Assembly: GCA_963662175.1 (NCBI GenBank)
Contig: OY759223.1
Span: 3,505,549-3,569,548 of the forward strand
From: Aradus depressus
Taxonomy: Eukaryota; Arthropoda; Insecta; Hemiptera; Aradidae
Length of the DNA: 64,000 nt
Direction of reading: 5' to 3'
The position numbers and the translations under genes were made by a program. Every line of letters begins with the position of its first letter. The stretch's first letter is position 1. Of this stretch, positions 1-11,124 are shown one piece after another. The notes beneath the pieces are model-generated. The model did no database searches, was not told where the DNA came from, and was given only the letters and a program-made list of their open reading frames with translations.

Positions 1-320
1 AAAAAAGTCATTTCGAGATAATTACCTTCTAAGTTATAGTAACATCGTAACTTCAAGTATTAGCCAGGTATTTTCCACTAGTAACAGCATTACTGGTACT
101 AACAATGGTTCTGATCATTAGCCAGTAGTCAGGGTAGGTGTCAAGGAAGATGTTAACACACATATCTCAATTTCAGCCTAATTGTCACTTACATCCCTTT
201 GCTTCTAACCCCCTCAATTGTTGATTTGATTTAAATTCATCATACGATGTGTATGATCAAAGTTGGATTTCAATCATCCTTTCATCATCTTTTGATTGTT
301 ACAATACCGAAAATACTCGC

Positions 321-833
321 ATTTATTAAATAACTAATACAGATGTATCAGTCCAACATAGTTTTATTTGTTACCAGTACTAGTTTCGTGAAACTGATAT
401 CTTCAGGTAGTGAATCTGAACATACATAAACCAAATTAGTCTAGAATTTACGAATATTCACAGCTCATGTCAATCAAATTAATATTAAATGTTAAAAACA
501 AGAATGCAATTACATAAAAATATATTTAAATAACACGCAAACATTCCCTTATTAGAGAAGGTGTGAAAGGACTGCCACATAACAGGGACCAGCTGGACAC
601 TGGCTGTCCCTCCCCAAAACAAAGTTCAAGAAGGGGGGGTTATTATTGTAATTGCATTGTTGTTTTTATCATTTAATATTAATTATTGACATCAGCTGTG
701 AATACTCATAAATTCTAGATTAATTTGGTTTATGTATGTTCAGATTCACTACCTGAAGATGTCAGTTTGACGAAACTAGTTGTGGTAAAAAATAAACTAT
801 ATTGGACTGATACATCTGTATTACTTATTTAAC
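321..833. repeat. Fold-back element, arms about 190 bp
   Basis: Arms 321-514 and 648-833 are imperfect reverse complements, separated by a 133-bp GC-richer spacer. The right arm contains CTGAAGA, T, GTCA-GTT-TGAC, then GAAA (about 752-775); the left arm holds the mirror copy. No open frame. It may derive from a Penelope-like element. Confidence 0.75.
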
Positions 834-913
834 AAGTAAGTCCACTACATCCACCTAGCAGCAAGAAATATATTCGCATATATTATTTATATATTTTGTG
901 AAATAGATAATAT

Positions 914-1457
914 GATATGATATGATTTTATTTTTAAGGGCAAAAAACTGCAAGGTTATCATCGCCCTTCAAATGTAGCTATAAAATATAACAAATATAT
1001 ATATAGCTATATATAACAAATAGATAAATAAACAATACTATATGTTATGGTACAGTCCGGATTCTTTGAGAAAGGGAATTAATTGACCTATAACAGACTT
1101 GTCATCCCCGAGAGCCTCCGACAGATTGCGTGGGATGTTGTACTTGTCCATGAGATGTTCATAGGCGCGGCACTCCTCTATGACAGTGAGGGTGTAGCCG
1201 CAGGCGGCACACTGCGGGGGCTCCTCTCTAGACATGATGTAGTCGTGGGTAAGTCTGGTGTGGCCCATCGGCCCACCTCCTCTCTTCTGTTGTCTCTCGA
1301 TGAACTCTTCCAGGGTTGTACACTCCGCTTCAACATTCTTAGCTTGTCCATATCCACTTCGTTCCACATGCTTTGCCATTCACAGTGAATGTTGGCTGCT
1401 ATCGGTCGAAGTAACTCATTGGGAGTCAGGGGGACAGGACAGACTTCAGGGAGATTG
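914..1457 (-). mobile_element. 5'-truncated LINE with 17-bp target duplication
   Basis: The direct repeat TGTGAAATAGATAATAT is exact at 897-913 and 1458-1474. Between them, on the minus strand, lies a 113-codon open frame (1379-1038) with CAACGYTLTVIEECRAY, the Cys/His-type block after the RNase H domain of jockey/I-like LINEs. A 3' UTR follows, with a short tail of TATGA-type repeats next to 914. This is classic target-primed insertion with 5' truncation. Confidence 0.85.
1038..1379 (-). pseudogene. C-terminal fragment of LINE ORF2
   Basis: The 113-residue frame inside the 914-1457 insertion ends IPFLKESGLYHNI. It lacks reverse transcriptase and endonuclease because of the 5' truncation. 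CAACGYTLTVIEECRAYEHL is the diagnostic block. Confidence 0.75.
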
Positions 1458-1556
1458 TGTGAAATAGATAATATTTTATAGACATACATTTTTAACAATT
1501 TTTTATAATCATATAAGACTAGAACGTAATTATATAAGACTTAACTTATTTTTTAG

Positions 1557-4500
1557 AAATTTTGGGAAAGCCGAGATTTGTGAAAAATCTTGAGTCCGAC
1601 TGGGAGCAGCTGCTTCCACATCTGTTAGACTACAATTTCACATTACCTCGAGACAAGATGTCTTCGGTAGCTAGCCTTATCAAAGATTATTACCAAGTAG
1701 ATCTCAGCAGTCAGAACGGAAGGAACAACCTCGTTAAGGTAATTATCTCAATTATAATTTGCACACTACTTATTTATAGACATTAAAATATCTATATTAA
1801 AATAAGTTAAGCTTCAACTAGATACGATGTAAGTAAAGATGGAAGTTTGTTCTGGTTGGTTTTAGTCAAAATAGCTGAAGGAGAAATATAGAATATGGGT
1901 GGCACCGATTCTTCATATTTCCTGAAGAAAAATTAATACAGCATTGTCGGTAGATAGGCTCTAGCTAGATACGATGAAAGTTATCCATATGAACCCCGTA
2001 CGATATAATAATAAACCTCTATTTTATTTAACGAATAATTTAGATAACCTATATCTTCGAAAAAAGTCATCGTCATATTTCTCAGAGTAATTTGCTCTTA
2101 CCCGAAATATTCTTGGTCGCCTGTGGAAATAGTTATATTTATTATAATATTTTTTTTATTAAATAATTGTAATAAATAATAAATCGCCAACAGATCAGAA
2201 AACATTCAGTCTCCGCCAGGGGGGGGCACGCCCCCCCCCCCCCCTGGTCAGAGCAAAAAACCAAGATAAAAATTAAATAAACTAAAAAAATTGTTTTTAT
2301 TAAAAATGGATCGCTTGCAAGTTACCAATAGGATCTTCAAATTTCCCGTGCGTCTGATTCCTAAATCAGCAATCAGCTGTTACATAAATGTACATGTACA
2401 AAACAAGTCATATTACATTTATTTAAATATACATGAATTCCATCATTTCATTTCCTCGCTCAAAATTTTCATTTATGTTATACTTAATATTCTTAAACCT
2501 GATTTTACATGCGCACTAAAAATGCAAAGCGCAGCAGCAGCAAATGCAGGCTATTGACTGTGAGTCATTTAATTCTAAAAGCACAGAAACCACAGCGTGC
2601 ATTTGCTGTTGCTGCGCTTTTCATTTTTGCTGCTCATGTAAAGTCAGCTCAAGTATTACAGTCAATGGTTACCTCAGGAGGAGCTTCTAGAGGTCCGAGT
2701 CTCCCAAATTAATAACAAAAAGTCTGCAGGGCTAACCACGGAAACTGCTGTGCCTCCGGGAGTCTATACCCCCCCCCCCCCCCCCCTGCTCAAACTCCTG
2801 GCTACGCCCCTGGTCTCGGCACTCTTCTCTAAACATTCTAAAAATATCGTTCAAATATCCTCCATATTTAACAACAAACAGGAAACAAACTGTCTTTCAG
2901 TTAGGGATAATCTTAGAGCTACAAGTAACACTTGGATGTTGGTGTGAACCAAAAAAGTTTTAGATATTCCTTAAAATTCGTTAAGGGCCATTTAAAAGTT
3001 AGGGTTTGTTGGTGAAAATAGGAATCAGTTTCCTAAATTTATATTTTAAATATGGTTAAAATCAATTCAACGGTTTATTAAGAAATACAATAATTATTAT
3101 TTTTGCAACAAAATCCTGTGAGGAGCACACACTATATATATATATAATTTTATTATATTTTAAAATTTATTTTTTAGATGGTGGGAGACAGACTGTACAT
3201 GACTGGTATCATACAGGCACTGAAGCTGCACGCTGAACACTACAACTCCGCCATATTTATGTACCAGTTCTCGTACAGAGGAGCAGACAGCGCTACCGAC
3301 GTTCTAACTGAAACTAAAGATGACTATGGTGCGTAAACACTAAACTCTACTTTATAGGAAAAAAAAGTAGTCGGTGCATCATCGGCATTGCACTTCCCCA
3401 GAACGAATATATTAACTTTTCGCACTACCTCCAAAACCAGTCGAACGTTTGCACTAATATTCAACAGTTGACCTTCCTTTCAACCGATATCGCTGAAATT
3501 TGTCAGGTTATGTCCTGATTGGGTTTTGACTTTAAATATAAAATTTCAAGTCGATACATTTATTACATCGGCAGTTATTATAGTTTTTGAAATGAGCCCC
3601 CTCCCCTGAAACCCCTTCCCTTCTGCCGATTCCGCTAAAATTAATAAATGATGCCCTTATGAAGTTATGAATTCACATAAGAAATTTTGTGTCGATACAT
3701 TTATTACAACGTCAGTTATTACAGTTTTTAGGTTAAGCCTCTCCCCTAACCCCCCTTCCATTCCGTCGGAAGTTATTGTGTCCACAAACACACACACAAA
3801 CAGGACCAGGACTTTTTTCTTCATTTTTGGAATCAGAGGGTTAGAAAACATGAAATTCACAATAAAAAATTTTTTTTGTCATTCTTTTTTTTACTGAAAC
3901 CTTGGTCGAGAGAACCTTTTTTGGGGAGAGGGGGGGGGGGGGGGGGGGCTTGGCCTTATAAACATTTGAGCTCAAACTCCAAGTCTCTAGCTGTAATGGA
4001 GGCAGAGATCCTTATACAGGCTCAGATGAAACCTGAATATCTTGGAAACGGCTTAACCGATTTCTAAGAACCATCTCGCAAATACCATCTTTTGAAACGA
4101 AAAAAACATTTTGAAATCAGTTCAGCCGTCTTGGAGTTATGATGCCACAGACAGACAAACACAGACAAAGGCTTCAAACTTGATGTCAAACCCCTCCTTT
4201 TGCGTCATGGGTTAAAAATACAACAAATATATGAATGTCACTTTATTAAAACACAAAATAGATGAATTGTAATAAAATAATAAAATGAAGTATCTATCAA
4301 CATAAATATATAAACAATATCTACTTTATTAATATAATAAGTACCTTATTAATAAGACCAACATAATATTGTAAAATATAATAGGTAGGATATAGGGGAT
4401 ATATGTGCAACGCATTAACAAGAAATAGTGAAAATAGTAGAATTAACAAACCCAAAATAAGATTAATATTCTTGAATAAATTATTTTAAAAAATAATTCC

Positions 4501-6657
4501 TGGCCAGAATCTCCGAACTTTAGCTTAATAAATAACATAATCAATTATTTTTTAAATATATTTTTTCAATAGCAAGAACCAGTCGTCGAAATTAACAAAT
4601 AAAACAATTTTAACTCTCCTGAGCAAATACAAAAAACATCTGATGAACGCCGCAAATCAATTGACAAAATAATCAACTCAAAACACCAGTTGGAGGGTAG
4701 TTTTTGAACAACAAAACATTGCCTGAAGAAGATGTGGAGGGAGGCAAGAGAGCACAGGTGGCCAGCTGGCAGGTTGACTGACTGGCCCGCGCTACCTACC
4801 TGATATATGCAGGGTGTCAGGGTGCTAACGGATGTGTCATAGAAGTGGGGGGAGGCCACCCCCCTCCTTAGCTCACATCATCTCCGCGATTTATTTCTTA
4901 TTATAATAAATAATAAAATGTCAATATATTTTGTGCAGGTGTCTGCCATGGGGATGATATGCTCTACCTTCTTCCTATGCCTTGGTTCACTGTTCGTGAT
5001 GAAAAAGACAAACTCATGTGTGACACAATGACCAACATTTGGGCAACATTTGCTGAAAAAGGGTAATCAAATTTTAATTAAATTATCATATTTTTAAATT
5101 GAATAAACCACTCCTTAAGTTTTTAATTTTAACATGAAAAATCTAACTGAATTTAAGAGAGAATCTATGTATGGACAATTAGGGCTTCAACTGCGAGGTC
5201 ATATCGCCTGAGCTCAGGGGCGTAGCCAGGGGGGGGGCACGCCCCCCCCCCCCGCTGACCAAAGCAAAAAACCAAGATAAAAATTAAATAAACTAAAAAA
5301 ATAGTTTTTACTAAAAATGGATTGCTTGCAAGTTACCATAGGATCATCAAATTTCCCATGCGTCTGATTCCTAAATCAGCAATCAGCTGTTATATAAATG
5401 TACATGTACAAAACAAGTGATATTACATTTATTTAAATATATATGAATTCGATCATTTCATTTCCTCGCTCAAAATCGTCATTTATGTTATACTTTATAC
5501 TCTTAAAGCTGATTTTACATGCGCAGTAAAAATGCAAAGCGCAGCAGCAGCAAACACACGCTATTGGATGTGAGTCATTTAATTCTAAAAGCACCGAAAC
5601 CACAGCGTGCATTTGCTGCTGCTGCGCTTTGCATTTTTGCTGCTGCTGCGCTTTGCATTTTTGCTGCTCATGTAAAGTCAGCTTAAGTATTACAGTCAGT
5701 GATACCTCAGGAGGAGCTTCTAAAGGTCCGAGTCTACCAAATTAATAACAAAAAGTCTGCAACGCTAACCACGGAAACTGCGGCCTGTGTCCCCGGGAGT
5801 CTATACCCCCCCACCATCGTAGCTTGCCCCCCCCCCCCCTGCTCAAAATCCTGGCTACGCCCTGAGCCTGAGCTATTTTTGATCGCTCTGGTAAACATGA
5901 ACCCAACTCTACTTTGGGATTCCTAAATTTTGTTTACCCTAAATTTTATAGGGTATGGGTCTTTAATGAGAATTTGACATCGTAGAGGCTCTGAACCATC
6001 GCTTAACGTCCCCTCCGATGGACGGCGTGCTCAAGGTTTTCTCCCTCCCAAGATAAAAACCTAAGAGCCTCGTTCGGGTTTTTAACCCGCGATCCTAACT
6101 ATAAATTACATAAGAAAAATTTCGTATTCTTGAAAAAAAAATATTTTTAGTTATATGGATGATTTTTTCTTCTTTTATTTGAGGTGAAGCCTACTGCGCA
6201 TGGCAAAGTATAACAATTTAATATTAGGACGTTTATAACTATAATATATTAATCATAATATTGATTAATGTTATTACATTAGTTTTTCTTAAACAGAATA
6301 ATAATAAAACAAATTCATGAAATCCGAATACATTTATGCTATCTGTGTCGATATATTGGAAAACTAATAAAACAATTTTTTTTTTGTTTTATTTATAAAT
6401 TCATTATGTAAATACCAATATATTTCGGATACATTTTTTATATGTGTTGCATTTTTGATGACATTTTGTTTTTATTTTTGAGGGCTCTTGACTGGACATC
6501 TGCAAAAGAAAATTTGCCCTCAGTCTCTTTCACAAATATCAAAGATGGGAACACCCTTGAGTTTGCAGTGGCTGGAGATTTGGCCAATGAGGACTTCTGG
6601 CAGTCACTGGGCTTCCAGGAAAACCTCTTTTCTGGAATAAAAAAAGACGAATTATAA
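1557..6657 (+). CDS. Type-B carboxylesterase, C-terminal half, ER-retained (5' end outside window)
   Basis: Four exons (1557-1738, 3178-3328, 4939-5062, 6483-6657) join in phase across GT-AG introns and encode about 209 residues of an alpha/beta-hydrolase of the carboxylesterase family, which hydrolyses carboxylic esters. Seen: GKPRFVKNLESDW at the start; GVCHGDDMLYLLP, the block carrying the catalytic His, across the exon 2/3 junction; and a C-terminus ending GIKKDEL. The catalytic Ser and Glu lie in the N-terminal half and are not in the window. KDEL is the ER-retrieval signal of lumenal proteins, so an ER-resident enzyme is inferred, unlike secreted juvenile-hormone or digestive esterases. 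Two copies of one hAT-like element sit in introns 1 and 3. Family assignment is firm; substrate is unknown. Confidence 0.88.
2217..2812. mobile_element. hAT-like non-autonomous element, copy 1
   Basis: It lies in intron 1 of the carboxylesterase. The right end GGCTACGCCCCTG is intact; the left end has lost most of its matching terminal repeat and runs into a G/C homopolymer. Flanks GTCTCCGC (2209-2216) and GTCTCGGC (2813-2820) form a near-perfect 8-bp target duplication. About 80-90% like the copy at 5215-5866 by eye. Internal foldback: GCAAAGCGCAGCAGCAG pairs with its reverse complement about 60 bp later. Confidence 0.75.
3361..3895 (+). repeat. Interspersed repeat family A
   Basis: Non-coding repeat with the recurring phrases AGTCGGTG, CACTTCCCCAGAACG, CATCGGCAGTTATTA and AAACATGAAATTC. 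It lies in intron 2 of the carboxylesterase. The family recurs on both strands across the window. Confidence 0.7.
3960..4215 (+). repeat. Interspersed repeat family B
   Basis: Contains AACATTTGAGCTCAAACTC, GATGAAACCTGAA, TTGGAGTTATGATGCCAC, a CAGACAGAC run and CCTCCTTTTGCGTC. A second copy is at 52290-52560. This type is common in insect genomes. Confidence 0.65.
4216..4938. other. Rest of carboxylesterase intron 2
   Basis: AT-rich, with a GC-richer patch at 4640-4870. A 97-codon minus-strand frame there (4859-4566) has no recognisable domain and no splice support. No gene called. Confidence 0.4.
5180..6100 (-). mobile_element. tRNA-derived SINE (family 1), split by the hAT-like element
   Basis: The SINE tail (5180-5206) and body (5875-6100, with AACCCGCGATC and ACCATCGCTTAACGTCCC) are the two halves of one minus-strand copy separated by the 5215-5866 insertion. 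Confidence 0.8.
5215..5866. mobile_element. hAT-like non-autonomous element, copy 2, nested in a SINE
   Basis: It starts CAGGGGCGTAGCCAGG and ends CCTGGCTACGCC. An exact 8-bp duplication CCTGAGCT flanks it (5207-5214, 5867-5874). The 8-bp duplication plus short inverted ends suggests hAT. It carries the same CAGCAG/CTGCTG foldback and C/G homopolymers as copy 1. No transposase is encoded. Confidence 0.82.
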
Positions 6658-6751
6658 TGTTCACAAACACAAAAATACTACGATATATATTATTAGCTTT
6701 ATATTACTTTTAAATAGAATATGTTAATATTTTTTTTAAGAAATAGGATCT

Positions 6752-6757
6752 AATAAA
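6752..6757 (+). terminator. Polyadenylation signal of the carboxylesterase
   Basis: AATAAA lies 95 bases after the TAA stop at 6655-6657, in AT-rich sequence. It is the first canonical hexamer downstream of the stop. Confidence 0.5.
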
Positions 6758-6984
6758 TATGACACAATGTGTAGTTTCTATGATGGAAACATCCAATTCA
6801 GAGAAGTAAATATCCAGTTTGTAGTTTTTCTTATTAATTTAGGTAGGTGATAGATATTGGCATTATCGAATAAATCGAGTAGGTACATAATTATATCGAT
6901 AATTCGGAACCCTATCGAATAATTTAAATATTTGTTTCTGTTGCTTCCTATCGATTGTACTTTTATTTCCACAGAGCTATACCA

Positions 6985-7620
6985 AATATAGAGGAAGTTA
7001 TGTAATCGGTCAAAAAAAAAAAACTTTAATGTTGATTTCCCAACAAATTCAATTTTTGAGTTGTACCTTCATTCTATCTACGACGGGTGCGATATGTCTA
7101 TCTGTGTGTCTGTGAACACGATAACTCTCGATAGAATGAATGTATCGAGACGAAATATTATATGTGAATCCAGAACCCTCTAACGACGACACCTATTGTT
7201 TTTCTGCCAAATTGACAGAAGGTAAGGAGAGGATTAGGGGGAAGATACATACTGTAATAATTGTCGATATAATGAATGTATCGTCATGAAATTTTGTATG
7301 TGTAATCAAAACCTCATAAGGACAAAATCTATCGATTTTCAACCAAATCGGTCAAAGTGGAGAGGGAGTTTAGGGAAGAGGCTTAACTGGGAAACCCTAA
7401 TAACTGCCGTTGTAATGAATATAACCACACAAAATTTCATATGTGAATTCATAATTTCATAGGGACATTATTTATTAATTTTAAGAGGAATCGTTAGAAG
7501 TGGATCTAGGCATCAGAAGGAGGCTTAACTGAAAAACTCCAATAACTGCCGATTTAACAAATATATCGACATGAATTTTCATGTATAAAGATGCAACCCA
7601 ATGGATGAGACGTTTCTTCA
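6985..7620 (-). repeat. Interspersed repeat family A (reverse)
   Basis: Begins GAGGAAGTTATGTAATCGGTC and contains several GAATGTATCG-type phrases, each a decayed sub-unit of family A on the minus strand. Confidence 0.65.
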
Positions 7621-7996
7621 CTTCTACCATTTATAAAAACTATGTCAATCAGTAAATGTTAAATATTATTTTTTTTTTTTATTTATATATATAATTAAAG
7701 TTATTTAACACTGTATACATTTCGTCTTTTATTTATTAATAAACCAAACAGTTTCCCAATATCCCCTAGCCTTAAATAAAAATTATAAAAGAAAAAAAAA
7801 CTTTCCTTCGTATATGATCGAAGTCATTCTATTGAGAATGCTGGATAAAATATGAGGATTCCGCGGAGTTGGGTCCAAAGTAAGTCTTACATTTTCTCAA
7901 CTGTTAATAAATAACATAGACTAGATTTCAAAAAATATACATATATTTAATTTCAAATACATGGGCCAGTCGGCATAGTTATAAGAAAAACAAAAA

Positions 7997-8285
7997 TTAA
8001 CTCTCCTGATGTGGAGGGGAGAATGTGGAAGATGGGCGGATGAACTGATCTCCAAATAAGGCTGAGAAGATCTGGGAGTAGACTGAGGACGTCGTCACAC
8101 CAGATGAGCCAGGTACCAGACTTTGGAGGTCCACGGAAAGACGATGTGGGTTGATGAAAGAAGTCGGTGGGTTGGTGGCCTCGAGGAGTGCCCTGATGTC
8201 AACAGCCTGAAGGACCACGGAAGACACACTGTCCAGCGGTCATAGAACGAACTTCTCCCCACAACCACATTCATAGGCTCCTCCC
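7997..8285 (-). other. Possible exon or pseudo-exon, unidentified
   Basis: GC-richer than its surroundings. One minus-strand frame gives 76 residues (VSSVVLQAVDIRALLEATN... FSPPHQES then stop). Upstream in that frame is AYECGCGEKFVL followed by a TGA. A second frame is open for about 100 codons through the same block. A plausible AG acceptor (CAATTAG) lies just upstream. The composition looks coding but I recognise no family, and the TGA argues for a decayed exon. Confidence 0.3.
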
Positions 8286-8674
8286 ACTAATTGTTAATAT
8301 GATCAGTTTATGTAAAATGAAACTTAATAATAAATTACAGAAATAATATTGTCCATAATTGTAATAATTATTAGAATTATTAATTAAAGAAAACATAAAA
8401 AAAAAACCTCTAACAAAATCAAAATGAACTAAATGTTGCGCTAACAATTATCGGTCAATTAAACTTGATTCGAGAGAAGGCCCCTTTAAAAAAAATAGAT
8501 CATGAACTTGGATATTTTAAGGTGACCCACTGTACTCCAAAAATACTTCTATGCCGTCTTTTGTACTCCTTTTTGCTCCATTAATAAAATGTAAAACCTG
8601 GAGCAGTGAAGAATCACAATTATCTGCAGAAACACTAGGTGTTCAACATGGGGGACGCAAATTGTTTTGACATA

Positions 8675-10274
8675 CAGTGGCGTTCAAAAGTATTTGCACA
8701 AGCAATATTTTACTCATAATCATAGTAAGGGATAACTAAAAAAATCATATAACTAGGTACACAAAAACGTTATTTATTTAAGCATATATTTACGTAAAAC
8801 CCGTTAATGCGAAATAAGAATACATATTTTTACAACAATTTTTCTTGAAAAAGCTCCGTTCAAAAGTATTTGCACATAATATAAAACTTGAAATAAAAAT
8901 TATTATAAAATCAATAAAACAACCTATAATATTTTTAATACTTGGTATAAAGTCCATTGGCGTCTATCACAGCCTGAAGCCTCCTTGGCATGGAATTAAC
9001 TAAATTTTTTATGAAGGTAATGTCAACTTTATTCCACTCGTCCAATAAAATGTCTTTTAAATTATTTTTTTCCTTAATTTTATGTTTTCGAATGTTAAAG
9101 TCTAAATAGTTCCAAACATGTTCTATAATATTTAAGTCTGGAGATTGTGGAGGGGTTTGTAGCATCCTGGGCGCATTATAAAGAAGCCATTCTCTGGTTT
9201 TATTGGCCTTGTGTTTTGGATCATTGTCCTGTTGGAATATAAAAATATTTTCCATATTCAATTTGATGGCACTAGCTCGGAGATTATGGCGCAAAATGTT
9301 GACGTAGGTATCAGCAGTCATGACAGATTCAATTGGGACAAGATTGCCTCCACATGACCTCCACCATGTTTTATCGTAGGTGTGACATTAAGGCGTTTAA
9401 GCTCTTTATTTGGTTTTCGCCAGATATATTTTTTCCCGTCACTTCCAAAAACGTTAAATTTGCTCTCATCACTAAAGAGGACGCTTTGCCAAAATTCCAT
9501 TGGCTTGCTGAGATGGGTTTTTGCAAATTCCAACCTTTTTTTCCTGTTGCCCTCAGATATGAAGGGTTTTTTCCTTGGAACTCTTCCATGAAAATCAGCT
9601 TTATAGAGCGCTCTTTTTACTGTTGATTCACTCACACGTTTTTCACAAGTCAATTCGACCTTATTGACTAATTGCCAACCACTTGTGGATGGGTGTGCCT
9701 TTACTTCCCCTACGATATCCCTGCACTCCCGTTGTGTCAGAGCCCTTGGTCGTCCTGTTCGTTGCTTATTTAACGTATTTCCTGTCTCCTCGAACCTTTT
9801 TATGACATAACGGACTGTAGAAAAATTTAAATTTGAAATATTCCCAATTTCACGGTGGGTTTTGCCTTGGTTTCTCAATAAAATAATATTTCCCCTTACT
9901 GCCTGGGATAACTCACGTTTCTTCGGTGCCATGTTGACTGAGACTGGATTAAAATAGTAGACTATTCTGAAGAATGTTAATCCCTAATTGAGTGAGAAAG
10001 GAAATGTAAACAAAAAGAGTAAACACACTCAGGTATAGAATTACTGTACTAATTAAAATAACCAGTATAATTTGTGCAAATACTTTTGAACGGAGCTTTT
10101 TCAAGAAAAATTGTTGTAAAAATATGTATTCTTATTTCGCATTAACGGTTTTTACGCAAATATATGCATAAAAAAATAACGTTTTTGTGTACCTAGTTAT
10201 ATGATTTTTTTAGTTATCCCTTACTATGATTATGAGTAAAATATTGCCTGTGCAAATACTTTTGAACGCCACAG
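8675..10274 (-). mobile_element. Tc1-family transposon with IR/DR ends
   Basis: A 1,600-bp element between TA dinucleotides (8673-8674, 10275-10276). It has inverted ends of about 205 bp (8675-8878, 10073-10274). Each end has two copies of GTTCAAAAGTATTTGCACA: outer at 8682 and about 10252, inner at about 8858 and 10074. This is the IR/DR layout of Tc1 elements such as those related to Sleeping Beauty. The transposase is on the minus strand. Confidence 0.93.
8935..9932 (-). pseudogene. Tc1 transposase, DD34E, broken by one internal deletion
   Basis: The N-terminal part (9932-9318) starts MAPKKRELSQAVRGNIILL. It has paired helix-turn-helix domains, a GRPRALT AT-hook-like link, and the first catalytic Asp in LFSDESKFNVF. 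The second part (to 8935) has the second Asp in QQDNDPKH and the Glu in SPDLNIIEHVW, with 34 residues between them. The break follows KHGGG: the expected VMVWG segment is missing and the frame resumes as GGNLVPIESVMTADTY, so a short deletion between TGGAGG-type repeats is likely. All else is intact, implying recent activity. Confidence 0.9.
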
Positions 10275-11124
10275 TAAGTGAAAATGAAAAGAAATTTTAT
10301 TATTCTGGGACCGAGGTCCCCTAAGAATAAATAACTAAGTCAATAAGAAAAGGAAGCAATTAAATACAGTACCTATCAGTAATACGAACAAAGAATAAAC
10401 ACAAAAGTAAATAAATTAGTGCTTCAATGGAGAAAAACTAGACAATTGTGAGTACATATAGATAAATAAAAAATCTATAAAATTAGAAGAAAGTATGTAA
10501 AAAAAAATCTATATAAATGTGATTAAAATAAAAAAAATTAATAAAAATAGAGCATAATACAATGATGACTAACTATAAAAGAGAAGGAAGGATGCCCAGA
10601 CAAGGGTCTGCGCTCCTAGAAGAAAATTCATAACTATCGAAAAAATTTCATTCAAAAGGAAAATATGATTTCAAGAATTAAAATGATGTAGGTATGTAGT
10701 TAAAATAATACAATTTATATTATTTTTTTTTAATATATAGCCAAATGGTTGCGTCTTAATGTTTTTTTTTCACAACCCCATTCACCATATATAATGGAAT
10801 TCCATCCAGTACGGCCATCCCATGTTTTTTTACAAAAGGAGTACCCTTTTGTAAGAAAAAAATAGTTGGTCATCTAATATTTATTAGATTACTGTAGTTA
10901 GATATATTAGATTGATATGTGAACGTTTGTATCGATGTATACTAAGCAATTCGGGAAGGTTGTTGTAAGGTTTCTGCATGTTTTCATTTTGATTTATTCG
11001 ATTATTTTAATTATTTTTTCTTTCCTAGTTCCCATGTTTCATATATTTATTTTTGTTTTAATTTAAGCTCAGATATCTTCATTATATTGCTTGACAGAGC
11101 TTTGTTCGACCAAACAGTATCAAA
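10275..11124. other. Intergenic sequence upstream of DAP3
   Basis: AT-rich and includes the DAP3 promoter. A patch at 10735-10860 reads coding-like on the minus strand (FCKKTWDGRTGWNSI) but has no supporting exons. No defined promoter motif seen. Confidence 0.4.

Noticed and set aside
10735..10860. Minus-strand exon with FCKKTWDGRTGWN
   Set aside because: It has a pyrimidine-rich AG acceptor and reads like a Cys/Trp receptor module, but the frame stops within about 40 codons, there is no convincing donor and no partner exon.
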